Below, one piece after another: positions 1 through 7,787 of a stretch of 64,000 nucleotides of DNA. Source of the stretch: Pseudoramibacter alactolyticus (GTDB taxonomy: Bacteria > Bacillota > Clostridia > Eubacteriales > Eubacteriaceae); the NCBI RefSeq assembly GCF_050908235.1, contig NZ_CP194340.1. One strand, given 5' to 3'. Each line of letters begins with the position of its first letter. Positions within the stretch are counted from its first letter, which is position 1. A program made the translations under genes and the position numbers. Below the pieces are notes generated by a model that did no database searches, was not told where the DNA came from, and worked only from the letters and a program-made list of their open reading frames with translations.

Positions 1-2
1 AC

Positions 3-275
3 AAGAAAGCGTTGGCCGGGCTTGATATGGTCAAAACCGAACAGCAGACGAAACGGACCGAGGCGATTATTTACGCGATGACGCCGGAAGAGCGGGCTAA
101 GCCTGAAATCATCAACGGCAGCCGCCGCAAACGCATTGCTAATGGCAGCGGTACCAGCGTGGCGGATGTCAATCGCCTGCTTAAGGGGTTTGATCAGAGT
201 CGTAAGATGATGAAGCAGATGGGCGGTATGGGAAAGGGCCGCAAAAAAGGCCGTATGAAATTGCCGTTTATGTAA
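3..275 (+). CDS. ffh: Signal recognition particle protein Ffh, C-terminal end (partial)
   Basis: This is the 3' end of the SRP GTPase gene; the GTPase (NG) domain lies upstream of the window. The visible part is the end of the methionine-rich M domain, which binds 4.5S RNA and signal sequences of nascent membrane and secreted proteins. Diagnostic stretches are MTPEERAKPEIINGSRRKRI, the GSGTSVADVN RNA-binding turn, and the KMMKQMGGMGKG tail rich in Met, Gly and Lys. The frame is open to the first base of the window, so no start is visible. It is followed 47 bp later by rpsP, the usual clostridial order. Confidence 0.97.
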   Translation, partial: KKALAGLDMVKTEQQTKRTEAIIYAMTPEERAKPEIINGSRRKRIANGSGTSVADVNRLLKGFDQSRKMMKQMGGMGKGRKKGRMKLPFM

Positions 276-322
276 ACCAGGGTTTACTGAACATAAATTA
301 GAATATTGAAAGGAGAAAAACA

Positions 323-568
323 ATGGCAGTAAAGATTAGAATGAAACGGATGGGTAAAAAGAAGAGTCCATTTTACAGGTTGGTAGTCGCGGATATTCGC
401 GCACCGCGTGACGGTAAATTCATTGAAGAAGTCGGCTACTACAATCCGACCGCGGAACCGCCGGTTGTTAAAATTGATGGCGATGCTGTGAAAAAATGGA
501 TCGCCAATGGCGCAAAACCTTCTGACACTGTGAAAGCACTTTTAAAGAAAGAAAACATCATCGACTAA
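323..568 (+). CDS. rpsP: 30S ribosomal protein S16
   Basis: Small ribosomal subunit protein S16, which helps 16S rRNA folding during 30S assembly. The 81-residue length and the opening AVKIRMKRMGKKKSPFYRLV, followed by VVADIRAPRDG and FIEEVGYYNP, are family hallmarks. The start is preceded by a strong AAAGGAG site about 8 bases upstream. It lies between ffh and khpA in the conserved ffh-rpsP-khpA-rimM-trmD-rplS cluster and is probably co-transcribed with khpA, 13 bp downstream. Confidence 0.98.
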   Translation: MAVKIRMKRMGKKKSPFYRLVVADIRAPRDGKFIEEVGYYNPTAEPPVVKIDGDAVKKWIANGAKPSDTVKALLKKENIID

Positions 569-581
569 TTAGGAGATAGGC

Positions 582-812
582 ATGAAAGATCTGGTTGAAA
601 TTATCGCCAAAGCTTTAGTCGATCATCCCGATGAAGTTGAAGTGACTGAAACAGAAAAGCAACACGAGATTTTTGTGGAGCTTCGTGTTGCGGACAGCGA
701 CATGGGCAAAGTCATCGGCCGTCAGGGGCGCATTGCCAAAGCCATTCGCTCTGTGTTAAAAGCCGCCGGCACCCAGCAGGACAAGCATGTTTTGCTCGAC
801 ATTGTGGATTAA
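582..812 (+). CDS. khpA: KH-domain RNA-binding protein KhpA
   Basis: Small single-KH-domain protein (76 residues). The KH signature GKVIGRQGRIAKAIRSVL sits at about residues 41-58 with an intact GxxG loop (GRQG). In other Firmicutes KhpA pairs with KhpB (Jag/EloR), binds many RNAs and influences cell elongation; that role is family knowledge, not shown here. A GGAGA ribosome site precedes the ATG. It is co-directional with rpsP and followed by a hairpin with a T-run. Confidence 0.95.
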   Translation: MKDLVEIIAKALVDHPDEVEVTETEKQHEIFVELRVADSDMGKVIGRQGRIAKAIRSVLKAAGTQQDKHVLLDIVD

Positions 813-822
813 TGATTAAAGG

Positions 823-851
823 AATGATTCGTGAAAGCGGGTCATTTTTTT
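823..851 (+). terminator. Rho-independent terminator after khpA
   Basis: A 9-bp stem (823-831 with 838-846, two G-U pairs) closes a six-base loop and runs into seven T residues. It separates rpsP-khpA from rimM-trmD. Confidence 0.6.
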
Positions 852-919
852 ATAAGCCGCTGTTTTCAGAATAGCTGATTGGGAAAAAGATGAGTGGCAA
901 AGGAATGAAAGAGATCAAC

Positions 920-1444
920 ATGAAGGATTGGTTGACCATCGGCCAAGTCGTGAATGTTCATGGCATTCGCGGGGAAATAAAAGTTGCACCCATGACCGAT
1001 GATGTGCAACGTTTTGATGCATTAGATCAAGTGTGGCTGATGCATCCGCGCAAGGAAGAGAAGAAGGCTTATGCCATTGAATCGGTTCGTGTGCACAAGG
1101 GGAATGTGCTTATCAAGCTTGCGGGTGTGGATAATCGCAATGCCAGCGAGGCGTTGAAGCAATTCCATGTGATGATTCCCCGGGAGCAGGGAGAGCCGCT
1201 GGGGGATCATGAAATTTATATTGCTGATTTGATCGGAATGAATGTGGTAGATTGCGCCCGGGGGGAGATCGGTGTGGTGGCCGATGTGCTCACGACAACG
1301 GGCACGGTGGATACCCTGGATATTCGTCTGGCGGGAGGCCGCAAACATTTGTATGTTCCTTTTCGCCGCATTTTTTTCCCGGATTGGGATTTGGCGGCCG
1401 GTGTGCTTTCGGCAGATATTCCCCAGGATTATTTTGAACTATGA
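920..1444 (+). CDS. rimM: Ribosome maturation factor RimM
   Basis: 16S rRNA processing factor that assists assembly of the 30S head. The N-terminal RimM barrel is recognised from LTIGQVVNVHGIRGEIKV and the PRC-barrel half from EIYIADLIGMNVVD and the HLYVPFRRIFFPDWD region. The frame is open from an ATG at 890, but I prefer the ATG at 920: it has a GAAAGAG site six bases upstream, and starting there puts the conserved IGQVVNVHG segment near the N terminus as in relatives. The stop overlaps the trmD start in an ATGA arrangement, so the two are translationally coupled. Confidence 0.93.
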   Translation: MKDWLTIGQVVNVHGIRGEIKVAPMTDDVQRFDALDQVWLMHPRKEEKKAYAIESVRVHKGNVLIKLAGVDNRNASEALKQFHVMIPREQGEPLGDHEIYIADLIGMNVVDCARGEIGVVADVLTTTGTVDTLDIRLAGGRKHLYVPFRRIFFPDWDLAAGVLSADIPQDYFEL

Positions 1445-2166
1445 GTACTTTTTATTTTGTGACGCTTTTTCCAAAGACGATCGCAACGTATTTTTCCGAG
1501 AGCATGATGGGCCGCGCCGTGGCCAATGGGACCCTTCGGATTAAAATTGTCGATATCCGTTCCTTTGCGCACAACAAGCATCGTCGAGTCGATGATTATC
1601 CCTATGGTGGCGGTGCCGGCATGGTGATGCAGGCGCCACCGGTGATCCGAGCGATTGAAAGCATTCCGAACCACGATCATTATCCGGTGATTTATCTGTC
1701 GCCGGGGGGAAAACCGTTTGATACCGGAGAGGCACGGTCATTGGCGCATCAGATGGCAGCGGCCGAAGGGCTTATTTTTTTGTGTGGGCACTACGAGGGA
1801 ATCGATCAGCGCGCGCTGGATCGCTGCGTGAGCGTATCTTATACGATCGGGGATTATGTGCTGACCGGCGGGGAACTGCCGGCGCTGGTGATGTCTGATG
1901 CCATTGCGCGCCATCTGCCCGGCGTGCTTGGCAATGTCGAGAGTCTTGAGGAAGAGTCTTTTGAGCATGATCTTTTGGAATACCCGCAGTATACAAGACC
2001 GGAAATGGTTGATGGGGTGGCGGTGCCGGAGGTGTTGCTGTCAGGGCATCACGCGAAAATCGCCGCCTGGCGTCATGAGCAGGCACTCAAAAAAACCGCG
2101 GCGCAGCGCCCGGATCTTTATCGGAAATATCTGGCCGAACATCCGCCAAAAACCGGCAAAAAATAA
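1441..2166 (+). CDS. trmD: tRNA (guanine-N1)-methyltransferase TrmD
   Basis: SAM-dependent enzyme that methylates G37 of tRNAs reading CUN, CCN and CGG codons, which prevents +1 frameshifting. Length 241 residues is typical. Motifs of the SPOUT knot are present: YPYGGGAGMVMQAPPV, LCGHYEGIDQR and SYTIGDYVLTGGELPALVM (the trefoil knot that binds SAM). It overlaps rimM by four bases and precedes rplS in the standard order. Confidence 0.98.
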   Translation: MSTFYFVTLFPKTIATYFSESMMGRAVANGTLRIKIVDIRSFAHNKHRRVDDYPYGGGAGMVMQAPPVIRAIESIPNHDHYPVIYLSPGGKPFDTGEARSLAHQMAAAEGLIFLCGHYEGIDQRALDRCVSVSYTIGDYVLTGGELPALVMSDAIARHLPGVLGNVESLEEESFEHDLLEYPQYTRPEMVDGVAVPEVLLSGHHAKIAAWRHEQALKKTAAQRPDLYRKYLAEHPPKTGKK

Positions 2167-2187
2167 GGCGGCATGGCGAGAAAGTGC

Positions 2188-2216
2188 TTGCAAATGCCGG
2201 ATCCTTAGGATAAAAT
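2188..2216 (+). promoter_or_regulatory. Sigma-A-type promoter and leader for rplS
   Basis: TTGCAA (2188-2193) and TAAAAT (2211-2216) are separated by 17 bases just after trmD. The resulting leader of roughly 70 bases before rplS contains short inverted repeats and could be an L19 autoregulatory leader, but I do not recognise a specific structure. Confidence 0.5.
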
Positions 2217-2296
2217 ATTAACGTATGTTAACACGCGATGATCCTCTGGTCTCAGGACGAATGATCGTCAAATCATCTTAATATAAAGGAGCTGTC

Positions 2297-2638
2297 ATGG
2301 AAATTTTAAAGCAAATTGAGCAAGCGAACATGAAAAAGGATATGCCCCCTTTTAATGTCGGAGATACCGTTCGGGTGCATGTGCGCGTTATCGAAGGCAA
2401 GCGTGAACGTGTTCAGATGTTTGAAGGCGTGGTTTTGAAAAAGCAGCACGGTGGGATTCACGAAACCTTTACGGTTCGCAAATTGTCTTCCGGCATCGGC
2501 GTTGAAAGAACTTTCCCGGTACATTCGCCGAAAGTGGCTGCCATTGATGTGCTGCGCAAAGGTAAAGTCAGACGTGCAAAACTGAATTACCTGCGCGATC
2601 GCGTCGGCAAGGCTGCCAGAGTCAAGGAAAAAGCATAA
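2297..2638 (+). CDS. rplS: 50S ribosomal protein L19
   Basis: Large-subunit protein L19, located at the 30S-50S interface. The 113-residue product has the family pattern FNVGDTVRVHVRVIEGKRER, QMFEGVVLKK and GIGVERTFPVHSP with a basic C terminus. A TAAAGGAG ribosome site lies just upstream. It has its own promoter candidate in the trmD-rplS gap and is closed by a clean terminator. Confidence 0.98.
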   Translation: MEILKQIEQANMKKDMPPFNVGDTVRVHVRVIEGKRERVQMFEGVVLKKQHGGIHETFTVRKLSSGIGVERTFPVHSPKVAAIDVLRKGKVRRAKLNYLRDRVGKAARVKEKA

Positions 2639-2645
2639 GCATCAA

Positions 2646-2673
2646 GGGTCCGGTTGCCGGACCCTTTTCTTTT
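2646..2673 (+). terminator. Rho-independent terminator after rplS
   Basis: A perfect 8-bp GC-rich stem (GGGTCCGG / CCGGACCC, loop TTG) is followed by a TTTTCTTTT tract. Confidence 0.85.
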
Positions 2674-2697
2674 AGGCACATAAAGCGAGGAGATTCA

Positions 2698-3258
2698 ATG
2701 GTAAAGCAAAAAAAGAAGACAGATGTCAATAGAGCGGGCAAGAAAAAATCGGAAGCACAGGAATGGATCATTTCTATTGTGGTGGCAGTGAGCGTCGCGG
2801 TGATTATTAAGTTATTTCTTTTCGACTTCGTGATGGTGCAGGGCAGCTCCATGTATCCGACGCTGAAACAGAGTGAACGCTTGGTGATCAATAAACTCGA
2901 ATATGAGATCGGCGAACCGGCTTACGGCGATATTGTGGTGCTGCGCTATTCGCGGGGGATCGATTATGTCAAACGGGTGATTGCCAAAGGCGGCGATACC
3001 ATCGAAATTAAAAATATGAAGGTGTACCGCAATGGTCGTTTACTTAAAGAGTCTTATATCAACAAAGAATCCTACGGCGATTTTGCCAAGGTAACAGTGC
3101 CGGCAGAAAAATACTTTGTAATGGGGGATAACCGTGCGAACAGCTCTGACAGCCGTTATGCGGATTTGGGATTTGTGGACGAAGATGATATGATCGGTCA
3201 TGTGATTTTCCGCTTCTGGCCCTGGGGGAAAATAGGGAGTATTCAAGATGGACATTGA
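2698..3258 (+). CDS. lepB: Type I signal peptidase
   Basis: Membrane serine protease that removes signal peptides from exported preproteins. A basic cytoplasmic N terminus (KQKKK, KKK) is followed by one membrane segment at about residues 23-42. The catalytic serine is Ser51 in GSSMYPT, and the general-base lysine is Lys92 in YVKRVIAKGGD. Box E is GDNRANSSDSR. Length 186 is normal for the single-span Gram-positive type. A GAGGAG site precedes the ATG. It overlaps rbgA by 11 bases, so the two are co-expressed. Confidence 0.96.
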   Translation: MVKQKKKTDVNRAGKKKSEAQEWIISIVVAVSVAVIIKLFLFDFVMVQGSSMYPTLKQSERLVINKLEYEIGEPAYGDIVVLRYSRGIDYVKRVIAKGGDTIEIKNMKVYRNGRLLKESYINKESYGDFAKVTVPAEKYFVMGDNRANSSDSRYADLGFVDEDDMIGHVIFRFWPWGKIGSIQDGH

Positions 3259-4096
3259 ACGGAAGAAAATTCAGTGGTATCCCGGGCACATGGCAAAGGC
3301 CGGGCGCCAGATCGGAGAGAAACTTAAACTGATCGATGTGGTGATCGAAGTGCTCGACGCCCGCGTGCCTCGAGCCAGCCGAAATCCGGGGATTTTTAAA
3401 ATGCTCAAGGGCCGCCGTGTGAGCCATGTGATCTTGCTCAACAAATCAGATCTTGCCGATCCCGGCATGACCCAGAAGTGGGCGGCATCATTTTTGGACA
3501 CACCTGGGATTGATGCGGTTTTGCCCTTCACAGCCTTTGACGGCAAAGCGAAAAAGAGGCTTATTGACACGTTACATCAGGTTAATACCCAAGAGAAACG
3601 TCTTATCAAATGCCTGTTGTGCGGTATTCCTAATGTGGGCAAGTCGGCGATCATCAATACCTTGGCGGGCAAGAAGAAGGCACAAACCGACAACAAACCG
3701 GGCGTGACCAAGGGCCAGCAATGGATTCAAACCGGGTCTGATATTTTATTTTTGGATACGCCGGGCATTCTCTGGCCGAGATTTGAGGATGACGTTATCG
3801 GCACCGAATTGGCGTGGATCGGTTCAATCAAGGATACGATTTTTGAGAAGGAAAATCTTGCCGGCGATTTGATGCAGTTCATGATTTCACATTATCCGAA
3901 ACGGTTGGAGAAACGTTATGATCTCGACGTGATGCGTGAAAAGCCCGCTTGGCGGTTGTTTGATGAATTATGCGAAGGCAAAAAGCTTTTGATGCGCGGC
4001 AATCAATATGATTACGCCCGGGCGTCGCAAATGCTGCTGACGGATTTTAAAAACGGCAAATTGGGAAGGATCACCATTGATGATGTTAAAGGATGA
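3248..4096 (+). CDS. rbgA: Ribosome biogenesis GTPase RbgA (YlqF)
   Basis: Circularly permuted GTPase needed for late 50S assembly. The permuted motif order is visible: G4 NKSD at about residues 65-68 comes before G1 GIPNVGKS (about 126-133), and G3 DTPG follows at about 170-173. The N-terminal IQWYPGHMAKA is a hallmark of the YlqF/YawG family. The C-terminal RNA-binding helices extend to residue 282. It overlaps lepB upstream and rnhB downstream. Confidence 0.96.
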   Translation: MDIERKKIQWYPGHMAKAGRQIGEKLKLIDVVIEVLDARVPRASRNPGIFKMLKGRRVSHVILLNKSDLADPGMTQKWAASFLDTPGIDAVLPFTAFDGKAKKRLIDTLHQVNTQEKRLIKCLLCGIPNVGKSAIINTLAGKKKAQTDNKPGVTKGQQWIQTGSDILFLDTPGILWPRFEDDVIGTELAWIGSIKDTIFEKENLAGDLMQFMISHYPKRLEKRYDLDVMREKPAWRLFDELCEGKKLLMRGNQYDYARASQMLLTDFKNGKLGRITIDDVKG

Positions 4097-4868
4097 GGTG
4101 GCCGGTAGTTCTGTGGCGGCGATTCGTGAACGCGTGAAGGCATTGCCCGAAGATTCAATACCTGTTTGGATTGAGGCATTGAACGCGGATAAACGCAAGG
4201 GAGTCCGCGCCATTGGCGAACAACTTCAGAAAAAACAGATGCGTTTAAAGGCGGCGATCGCGAAAATCCACGAGCACCAGGCTATCGAGCGCGCGGCGCG
4301 CGCGCAGGGATACGCGTTGATCAGCGGCATCGATGAAGTGGGCCGCGGCCCGTTGGCAGGACCGGTGGTGGCGGCTGCCGTGATTTTGCCGGAGACCTCA
4401 GCCATTGCAGGTATCGACGATTCTAAAAAAATCTCTGCAAAGCGCCGAGAAACATTAAACGCGGCGATTCGCGATGAAGCGTTGGCCATCGGCATCGGTG
4501 TTGTGGATCCTGAAACCATCGATGCGATGAATATTTTAGAGGCAACCAAGCTCGCGATGACCAATGCAGTAGCGCAATTGGTCCCGCGGCCGGACCTGCT
4601 GCTTATCGATGCACTGAAGTTGCCGTCTCAAATTCCGGTTCAGGCGGTGGTACATGGTGACGCCCGATGTTATTGCATCGGGGCGGCGAGCATCGTTGCC
4701 AAGGTGTATCGAGATCATTTGATGCAGGAATACGCCAGGACCTATCCGGAATACGGTTTTGAGCGCAATATGGGCTATGGCACAGCGGCACATATTGAAG
4801 CCATTCAGACCTGTGGACCGACACCGGTTCACCGCCGAAGCTTCATTACTCATTTTGTTCAGGAGTGA
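4080..4868 (+). CDS. rnhB: Ribonuclease HII
   Basis: Cleaves RNA in RNA-DNA hybrids and at single embedded ribonucleotides. The catalytic signature GIDEVGRGPLAGPVVAAAV starts near residue 83, giving the Asp-Glu pair. The other acidic residues appear in LLIDALKLP and VVHGDARCYCIGAASIVAKV. The N-terminal extension of about 80 residues is usual in Firmicutes RNase HII. The start overlaps the end of rbgA; ATG 4080 and ATG 4083 are both possible, with GGAAGG upstream. Confidence 0.95.
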   Translation: MMLKDEVAGSSVAAIRERVKALPEDSIPVWIEALNADKRKGVRAIGEQLQKKQMRLKAAIAKIHEHQAIERAARAQGYALISGIDEVGRGPLAGPVVAAAVILPETSAIAGIDDSKKISAKRRETLNAAIRDEALAIGIGVVDPETIDAMNILEATKLAMTNAVAQLVPRPDLLLIDALKLPSQIPVQAVVHGDARCYCIGAASIVAKVYRDHLMQEYARTYPEYGFERNMGYGTAAHIEAIQTCGPTPVHRRSFITHFVQE

Positions 4869-4871
4869 TTT

Positions 4872-5258
4872 TTGAACGACAAGGGACAAAACAAACAAAA
4901 GGGCAATCGGGCGGAGCAACTGGCCGCGGATTATCTGTCGCGCGAAAAGCGGCATCAGATTCTTGCGCGCAATTATCTGACGGCGTTTGGCGAAATTGAT
5001 ATTATTTCCAAAGATGACGAGACATTGGTTTTTACGGAAGTGAAATATCGGGAAAATACCGATCACGGTCTGCCGGGTCAGGCTGTGGGGAAGGCTAAAC
5101 AGCGTCACATCATTCAAACGGCTCTTTATTATTTGCAGGAAAACGCCGTTGATGACCGCGCTTTGCGTTTTGATGTGATTGAGGTTTGGCAGAGAGATAA
5201 AGACCGATTGGCAATCCATCACATCGAAAATGCTTTTCAGGCAGATCGTGATTATTGA
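4872..5258 (+). CDS. YraN/UPF0102 family endonuclease-like protein
   Basis: A 128-residue member of UPF0102, which adopts a Holliday-junction-resolvase-like nuclease fold; its function in cells is not settled. The pattern GNRAEQLAADYL, ILARNYLTAFGEIDII and TLVFTEVKYR contains the E-D-(E/Q)xK arrangement (Glu in AEQLA, Asp in GEIDI, ExK in TEVKYR). It begins with TTG three bases after rnhB, with the AGGAG site overlapping the rnhB stop. The rnhB-yraN pairing is common in bacteria. Confidence 0.9.
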   Translation: MNDKGQNKQKGNRAEQLAADYLSREKRHQILARNYLTAFGEIDIISKDDETLVFTEVKYRENTDHGLPGQAVGKAKQRHIIQTALYYLQENAVDDRALRFDVIEVWQRDKDRLAIHHIENAFQADRDY

Positions 5259-5276
5259 ACAATGCAGATTGCATTG

Positions 5277-5303
5277 AAGAAACCTTTCGAGGTTTCTTTT
5301 TTT
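5277..5303 (+). terminator. Rho-independent terminator after yraN
   Basis: A 9-bp stem AAGAAACCT / AGGTTTCTT with a TTCG tetraloop is followed by a T-run. It ends the lepB-yraN transcription unit. Confidence 0.85.
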
Positions 5304-5360
5304 GTGGTTGTTTCGAGCGGCATCATCATGCTTAAAGATAAATAAAAAGTAGAAAAATGA

Positions 5361-5389
5361 TTGACAAACGCTTTTTAATTGCGTAAAAT
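5361..5389 (+). promoter_or_regulatory. Sigma-A promoter for trxB
   Basis: Consensus TTGACA (5361-5366) and TAAAAT (5384-5389) are separated by 17 bp, about 35 bp upstream of the trxB ATG. Confidence 0.75.
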
Positions 5390-5423
5390 ATAATTGAAAC
5401 TAAGAAATGATCGGGAGGGCGAC

Positions 5424-6344
5424 ATGAAAGACTTAATTATTATCGGTTCAGGACCGGCTGGATTGACAGCTGGTATCTATGCCGAACGCGCGAAAATGGA
5501 TACGATCGTGATTGAACGCAACTATATGAGCGGCGGTCAGATTATTGATACTTATGAAGTTGATAACTATCCGGGGCTGCCGGGTATTAACGGCTTTGAT
5601 TTAGCCCAGAAGATGCGTGAACACGCCGATAAATTGGGTGTTAATTTCGTCAACGCAGAAGTGAAACGTGTGGAAGATTTGGGTGATGTCAAACGCATCT
5701 ATACCGATAAAGAAGTTTATGAAGCGAAAGCGGTGCTCTTTACATCCGGCGCCGGGCACAGCAAGCTGGGGATTCCCGGCGAAGATACTTATGGCGGTAA
5801 AGGCGTTTCCTATTGCGCGACTTGCGACGGCGCTTTTTATCGGGGCAAAGATGTCGCAGTAATCGGCGGCGGTAATGTTGCTGTGGAAGATGCCATCTTT
5901 TTGGCAAGAGGCTCCCGAAAGGTGTATGTGGTGCATCGCCGAGACGAACTGCGGGCGATCAAGTCCCTGCAGGAACAGCTTTTCGCGATGGACAATATCG
6001 AAATGGTCTGGGATTCGGTTGCGACAGAAATTGTGGGCAATGATGGCAAAACAAGCGGCGTAAGAGTTCACAATAAAAAGACCGGGACAGACAAGGTGCT
6101 TCCGGTGGACGGCGTCTTTGTGGCCGTTGGGATTGTGCCGAACACAGAGCTCTTTAAAGGCATTTGCGCCATGGACGACAGGGGATACATCATCGCCGGC
6201 GAAGACGGCAAGACGAATACACCGGGTTTTTTTGTGGCAGGCGATGCCAGAACCAAACAAGTGCGTCAGGTTGCGACAGCAGTCGGCGACGGCGCATCGG
6301 TGGTGTCTTCCATCGATCGGTATTTAACTACCGGAGAATGGTAA
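5424..6344 (+). CDS. trxB: Thioredoxin-disulfide reductase
   Basis: FAD- and NAD(P)H-binding flavoenzyme that reduces thioredoxin. The FAD dinucleotide fold is GSGPAGLTAGIYAERA at the N terminus, the redox-active pair is Cys131/Cys134 in YCATCDGAF, and the second nucleotide fold is VIGGGNVAVEDAIFLA. The C-terminal FAD contact is FFVAGDARTKQVRQVATAVG. The frame opens at a TTG 30 bp upstream, but ATG 5424 has GGGAGG seven bases before it and begins right at the first beta strand, giving 306 residues. It is probably co-transcribed with the peroxidase gene that follows. Confidence 0.96.
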   Translation: MKDLIIIGSGPAGLTAGIYAERAKMDTIVIERNYMSGGQIIDTYEVDNYPGLPGINGFDLAQKMREHADKLGVNFVNAEVKRVEDLGDVKRIYTDKEVYEAKAVLFTSGAGHSKLGIPGEDTYGGKGVSYCATCDGAFYRGKDVAVIGGGNVAVEDAIFLARGSRKVYVVHRRDELRAIKSLQEQLFAMDNIEMVWDSVATEIVGNDGKTSGVRVHNKKTGTDKVLPVDGVFVAVGIVPNTELFKGICAMDDRGYIIAGEDGKTNTPGFFVAGDARTKQVRQVATAVGDGASVVSSIDRYLTTGEW

Positions 6345-6397
6345 ATCGACCAGGTGAGCAGATAAATTGTTATTTGCATAAAGAAAGGAAAACAACA

Positions 6398-6940
6398 ATG
6401 AGCATTTATGATTATAAATTAGTAGACGGCCAGGGCAACGAAGTATCGATGAAAGACTATGAAGGCAAGGTGGTGCTGGTGGTGAACACCGCGACGGGTT
6501 GCGGCTTTACTCCGCAATACAAGGATATTGAAGCCATTTACGAAAAGTTTCATGATCAAGGGCTGGAAGTCATCGACATTCCGTGCAATCAGTTCGCCGG
6601 TCAGGCACCGGAATCCGATGAAGAAATTCACGAATTTTGCCAACTGCATTATAATACGCAGTTCCCGCAGATGAAAAAATCGGATGTGAACGGCGAGAAC
6701 GAATTGCCGATTTATACCTTCCTTAAGAGCCAGAAAGGCTTTGAAGGTTTCGGCAAGGGGCCGAAGGCATTGGCTATGAGTGCGATGCTCAAAAAGATCG
6801 ATAAGAACTACAAAAATACTTCAGATATCAAATGGAATTTCACCAAATTTTTGGTCAACCGAAGCGGGGAAGTGGTTGCTCGCTTTGAACCAACCCAAAA
6901 AATGACTGACGTCAAAGAAGCTGTTGCCGCTCTGATCTAA
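6398..6940 (+). CDS. Glutathione peroxidase family (thiol peroxidase-like) protein
   Basis: A 180-residue GPx-fold peroxidase. The peroxidatic residue is Cys35 in NTATGCGFTPQY, an ordinary cysteine codon rather than selenocysteine. The other tetrad elements are IPCNQFAGQ and WNFTKFLV. Cys81 in EFCQLHY is a candidate resolving cysteine, the pattern of bacterial GPx enzymes that use thioredoxin rather than glutathione. Its place directly after trxB supports that inference. ATG 6398 was chosen because AAAGGA lies eight bases upstream; the frame is open further upstream inside trxB. Confidence 0.92.
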   Translation: MSIYDYKLVDGQGNEVSMKDYEGKVVLVVNTATGCGFTPQYKDIEAIYEKFHDQGLEVIDIPCNQFAGQAPESDEEIHEFCQLHYNTQFPQMKKSDVNGENELPIYTFLKSQKGFEGFGKGPKALAMSAMLKKIDKNYKNTSDIKWNFTKFLVNRSGEVVARFEPTQKMTDVKEAVAALI

Positions 6941-6969
6941 CAGGTGACGAATCGTATAAACATTTATGA

Positions 6970-6994
6970 AAAGCCTCACTTTGTGAGGCTTTTT
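6970..6994 (+). terminator. Rho-independent terminator after the trxB-gpx unit
   Basis: A perfect 10-bp stem AAAGCCTCAC / GTGAGGCTTT with a TTT loop is followed by a short T-run. Confidence 0.85.
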
Positions 6995-7066
6995 GCTTGC
7001 ATATCAACAAAGTTTGCGAGGTCAGAGGTAATGCATTTGGATGGAATTGGGAATCCAGAGAAAAAC

Positions 7067-7095
7067 TTGACGGCTTAAAAGGGCTGTGCTATTAT
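7067..7095 (+). promoter_or_regulatory. Promoter of the tRNA-Pro/CAU/Phe cluster
   Basis: TTGACG (7067-7072) and TATTAT (7090-7095) are separated by 17 bp. A TATAAT begins three bases later, so the exact -10 is ambiguous. The first tRNA starts 15 bp downstream. Confidence 0.6.
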
Positions 7096-7110
7096 AATAC
7101 GGTCAAGTTT

Positions 7111-7187
7111 CGAGGTGTGGCGCAGTTTGGTAGCGCACCTGGTTTGGGACCAGGGGGCCGGAGGTTCAAATCCTCTCACCTCGACCA
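7111..7187 (+). tRNA. tRNA-Pro (anticodon UGG)
   Basis: A 77-base cloverleaf with a CGAGGTG / CACCTCG acceptor stem, anticodon loop TTTGGGA (TGG) and an encoded CCA end. Confidence 0.96.
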
Positions 7188-7202
7188 TTTTATGTTCAGG
7201 GA

Positions 7203-7279
7203 GGGCCTTTAGCTCAGTTGGTTAGAGCATCCGGCTCATAACCGGCAGGTCCAGGGTTCGAGTCCCTGAGGGCCCACCA
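7203..7279 (+). tRNA. tRNA with CAU anticodon (elongator Met or Ile2)
   Basis: A 77-base cloverleaf with anticodon loop CTCATAA and an encoded CCA. The acceptor stem is fully paired (GGGCCTT / AGGGCCC), so it is not the initiator. Elongator tRNA-Met and lysidine-modified tRNA-Ile2 cannot be told apart safely by eye. Confidence 0.93.
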
Positions 7280-7284
7280 TCCTT

Positions 7285-7360
7285 GCCCAGATAGCTCAGT
7301 CGGTAGAGCAGGGGACTGAAAATCCCCGTGTCGGTGGTTCGATTCCGCCTCTGGGCACCA
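7285..7360 (+). tRNA. tRNA-Phe (anticodon GAA)
   Basis: A 76-base cloverleaf with acceptor stem GCCCAGA / TCTGGGC, anticodon loop CTGAAAA (GAA) and an encoded CCA. Confidence 0.96.
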
Positions 7361-7380
7361 CGAAATGAATCCTCATTAAG

Positions 7381-7412
7381 AGAACGGACATCAAGCGGTG
7401 TCGGTTCTTTTT
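7381..7412 (+). terminator. Terminator after the tRNA cluster
   Basis: A 10-bp imperfect stem (AGAACGGACA / TGTCGGTTCT, one mismatch) is followed by five T residues. Confidence 0.65.
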
Positions 7413-7787
7413 GTATGCCGAAAATCATGCGTTAGACACATGATTCCGGAGACCTTAAAGGTTTGAACAAAAAAGCCATCCTTAACGTGTTCTACTTTGA
7501 ATTGTGTTTACACGTTTTACGTATCCGTTAATAGCAGAGGGCTTTGCCCGTCAGATGACAGCCACGCGTTTGACGCGTGGATGGGTTTGTGCATTAATAT
7601 AGGGGGAAATTTTGTCCGCCTTGATGGTGGTTAAAATATCGGAGGGATCGGCGGTTAGCGGCGAAAGAATTGATTTTGAATTGTCATGTGAGGAAATACG
7701 GTGCTTGTGTTATAATTTGTACATTCAAACAAAGATGTTGATACCTTGATGAAGTGCTTAAAATAATAAGTAACAAAAGAAAGAATA
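7413..7787. other. Intergenic stretch before polA
   Basis: No credible gene was seen here. It contains a perfect 8-bp inverted repeat with a 3-base loop (CCACGCGT-TTG-ACGCGTGG, 7562-7580) without a T-run. An extended -10 promoter (TGTTATAAT, 7708-7716) sits about 70 bp before polA. Confidence 0.6.
7708..7716 (+). promoter_or_regulatory. Extended -10 promoter candidate for polA
   Basis: TGT followed by TATAAT fits the TGn extended -10 class; no good -35 is found at the usual spacing. Confidence 0.45.

Noticed and set aside
2222..2296. Possible L19 leader or riboswitch before rplS
   Set aside because: Only short imperfect hairpins are visible; without a covariance search I cannot support a named RNA.
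4536..5222. Minus-strand frame of 228 codons across rnhB and yraN
   Set aside because: Both plus-strand genes have clear family motifs; the reverse frame has none.
6164..6397. Upstream extension of the peroxidase frame into trxB
   Set aside because: It overlaps the trxB coding region and lacks a ribosome site; ATG 6398 has a good one and begins the family domain.
6497..6505. Selenocysteine in the peroxidase active site
   Set aside because: The active-site codon is TGC (Cys), not TGA.
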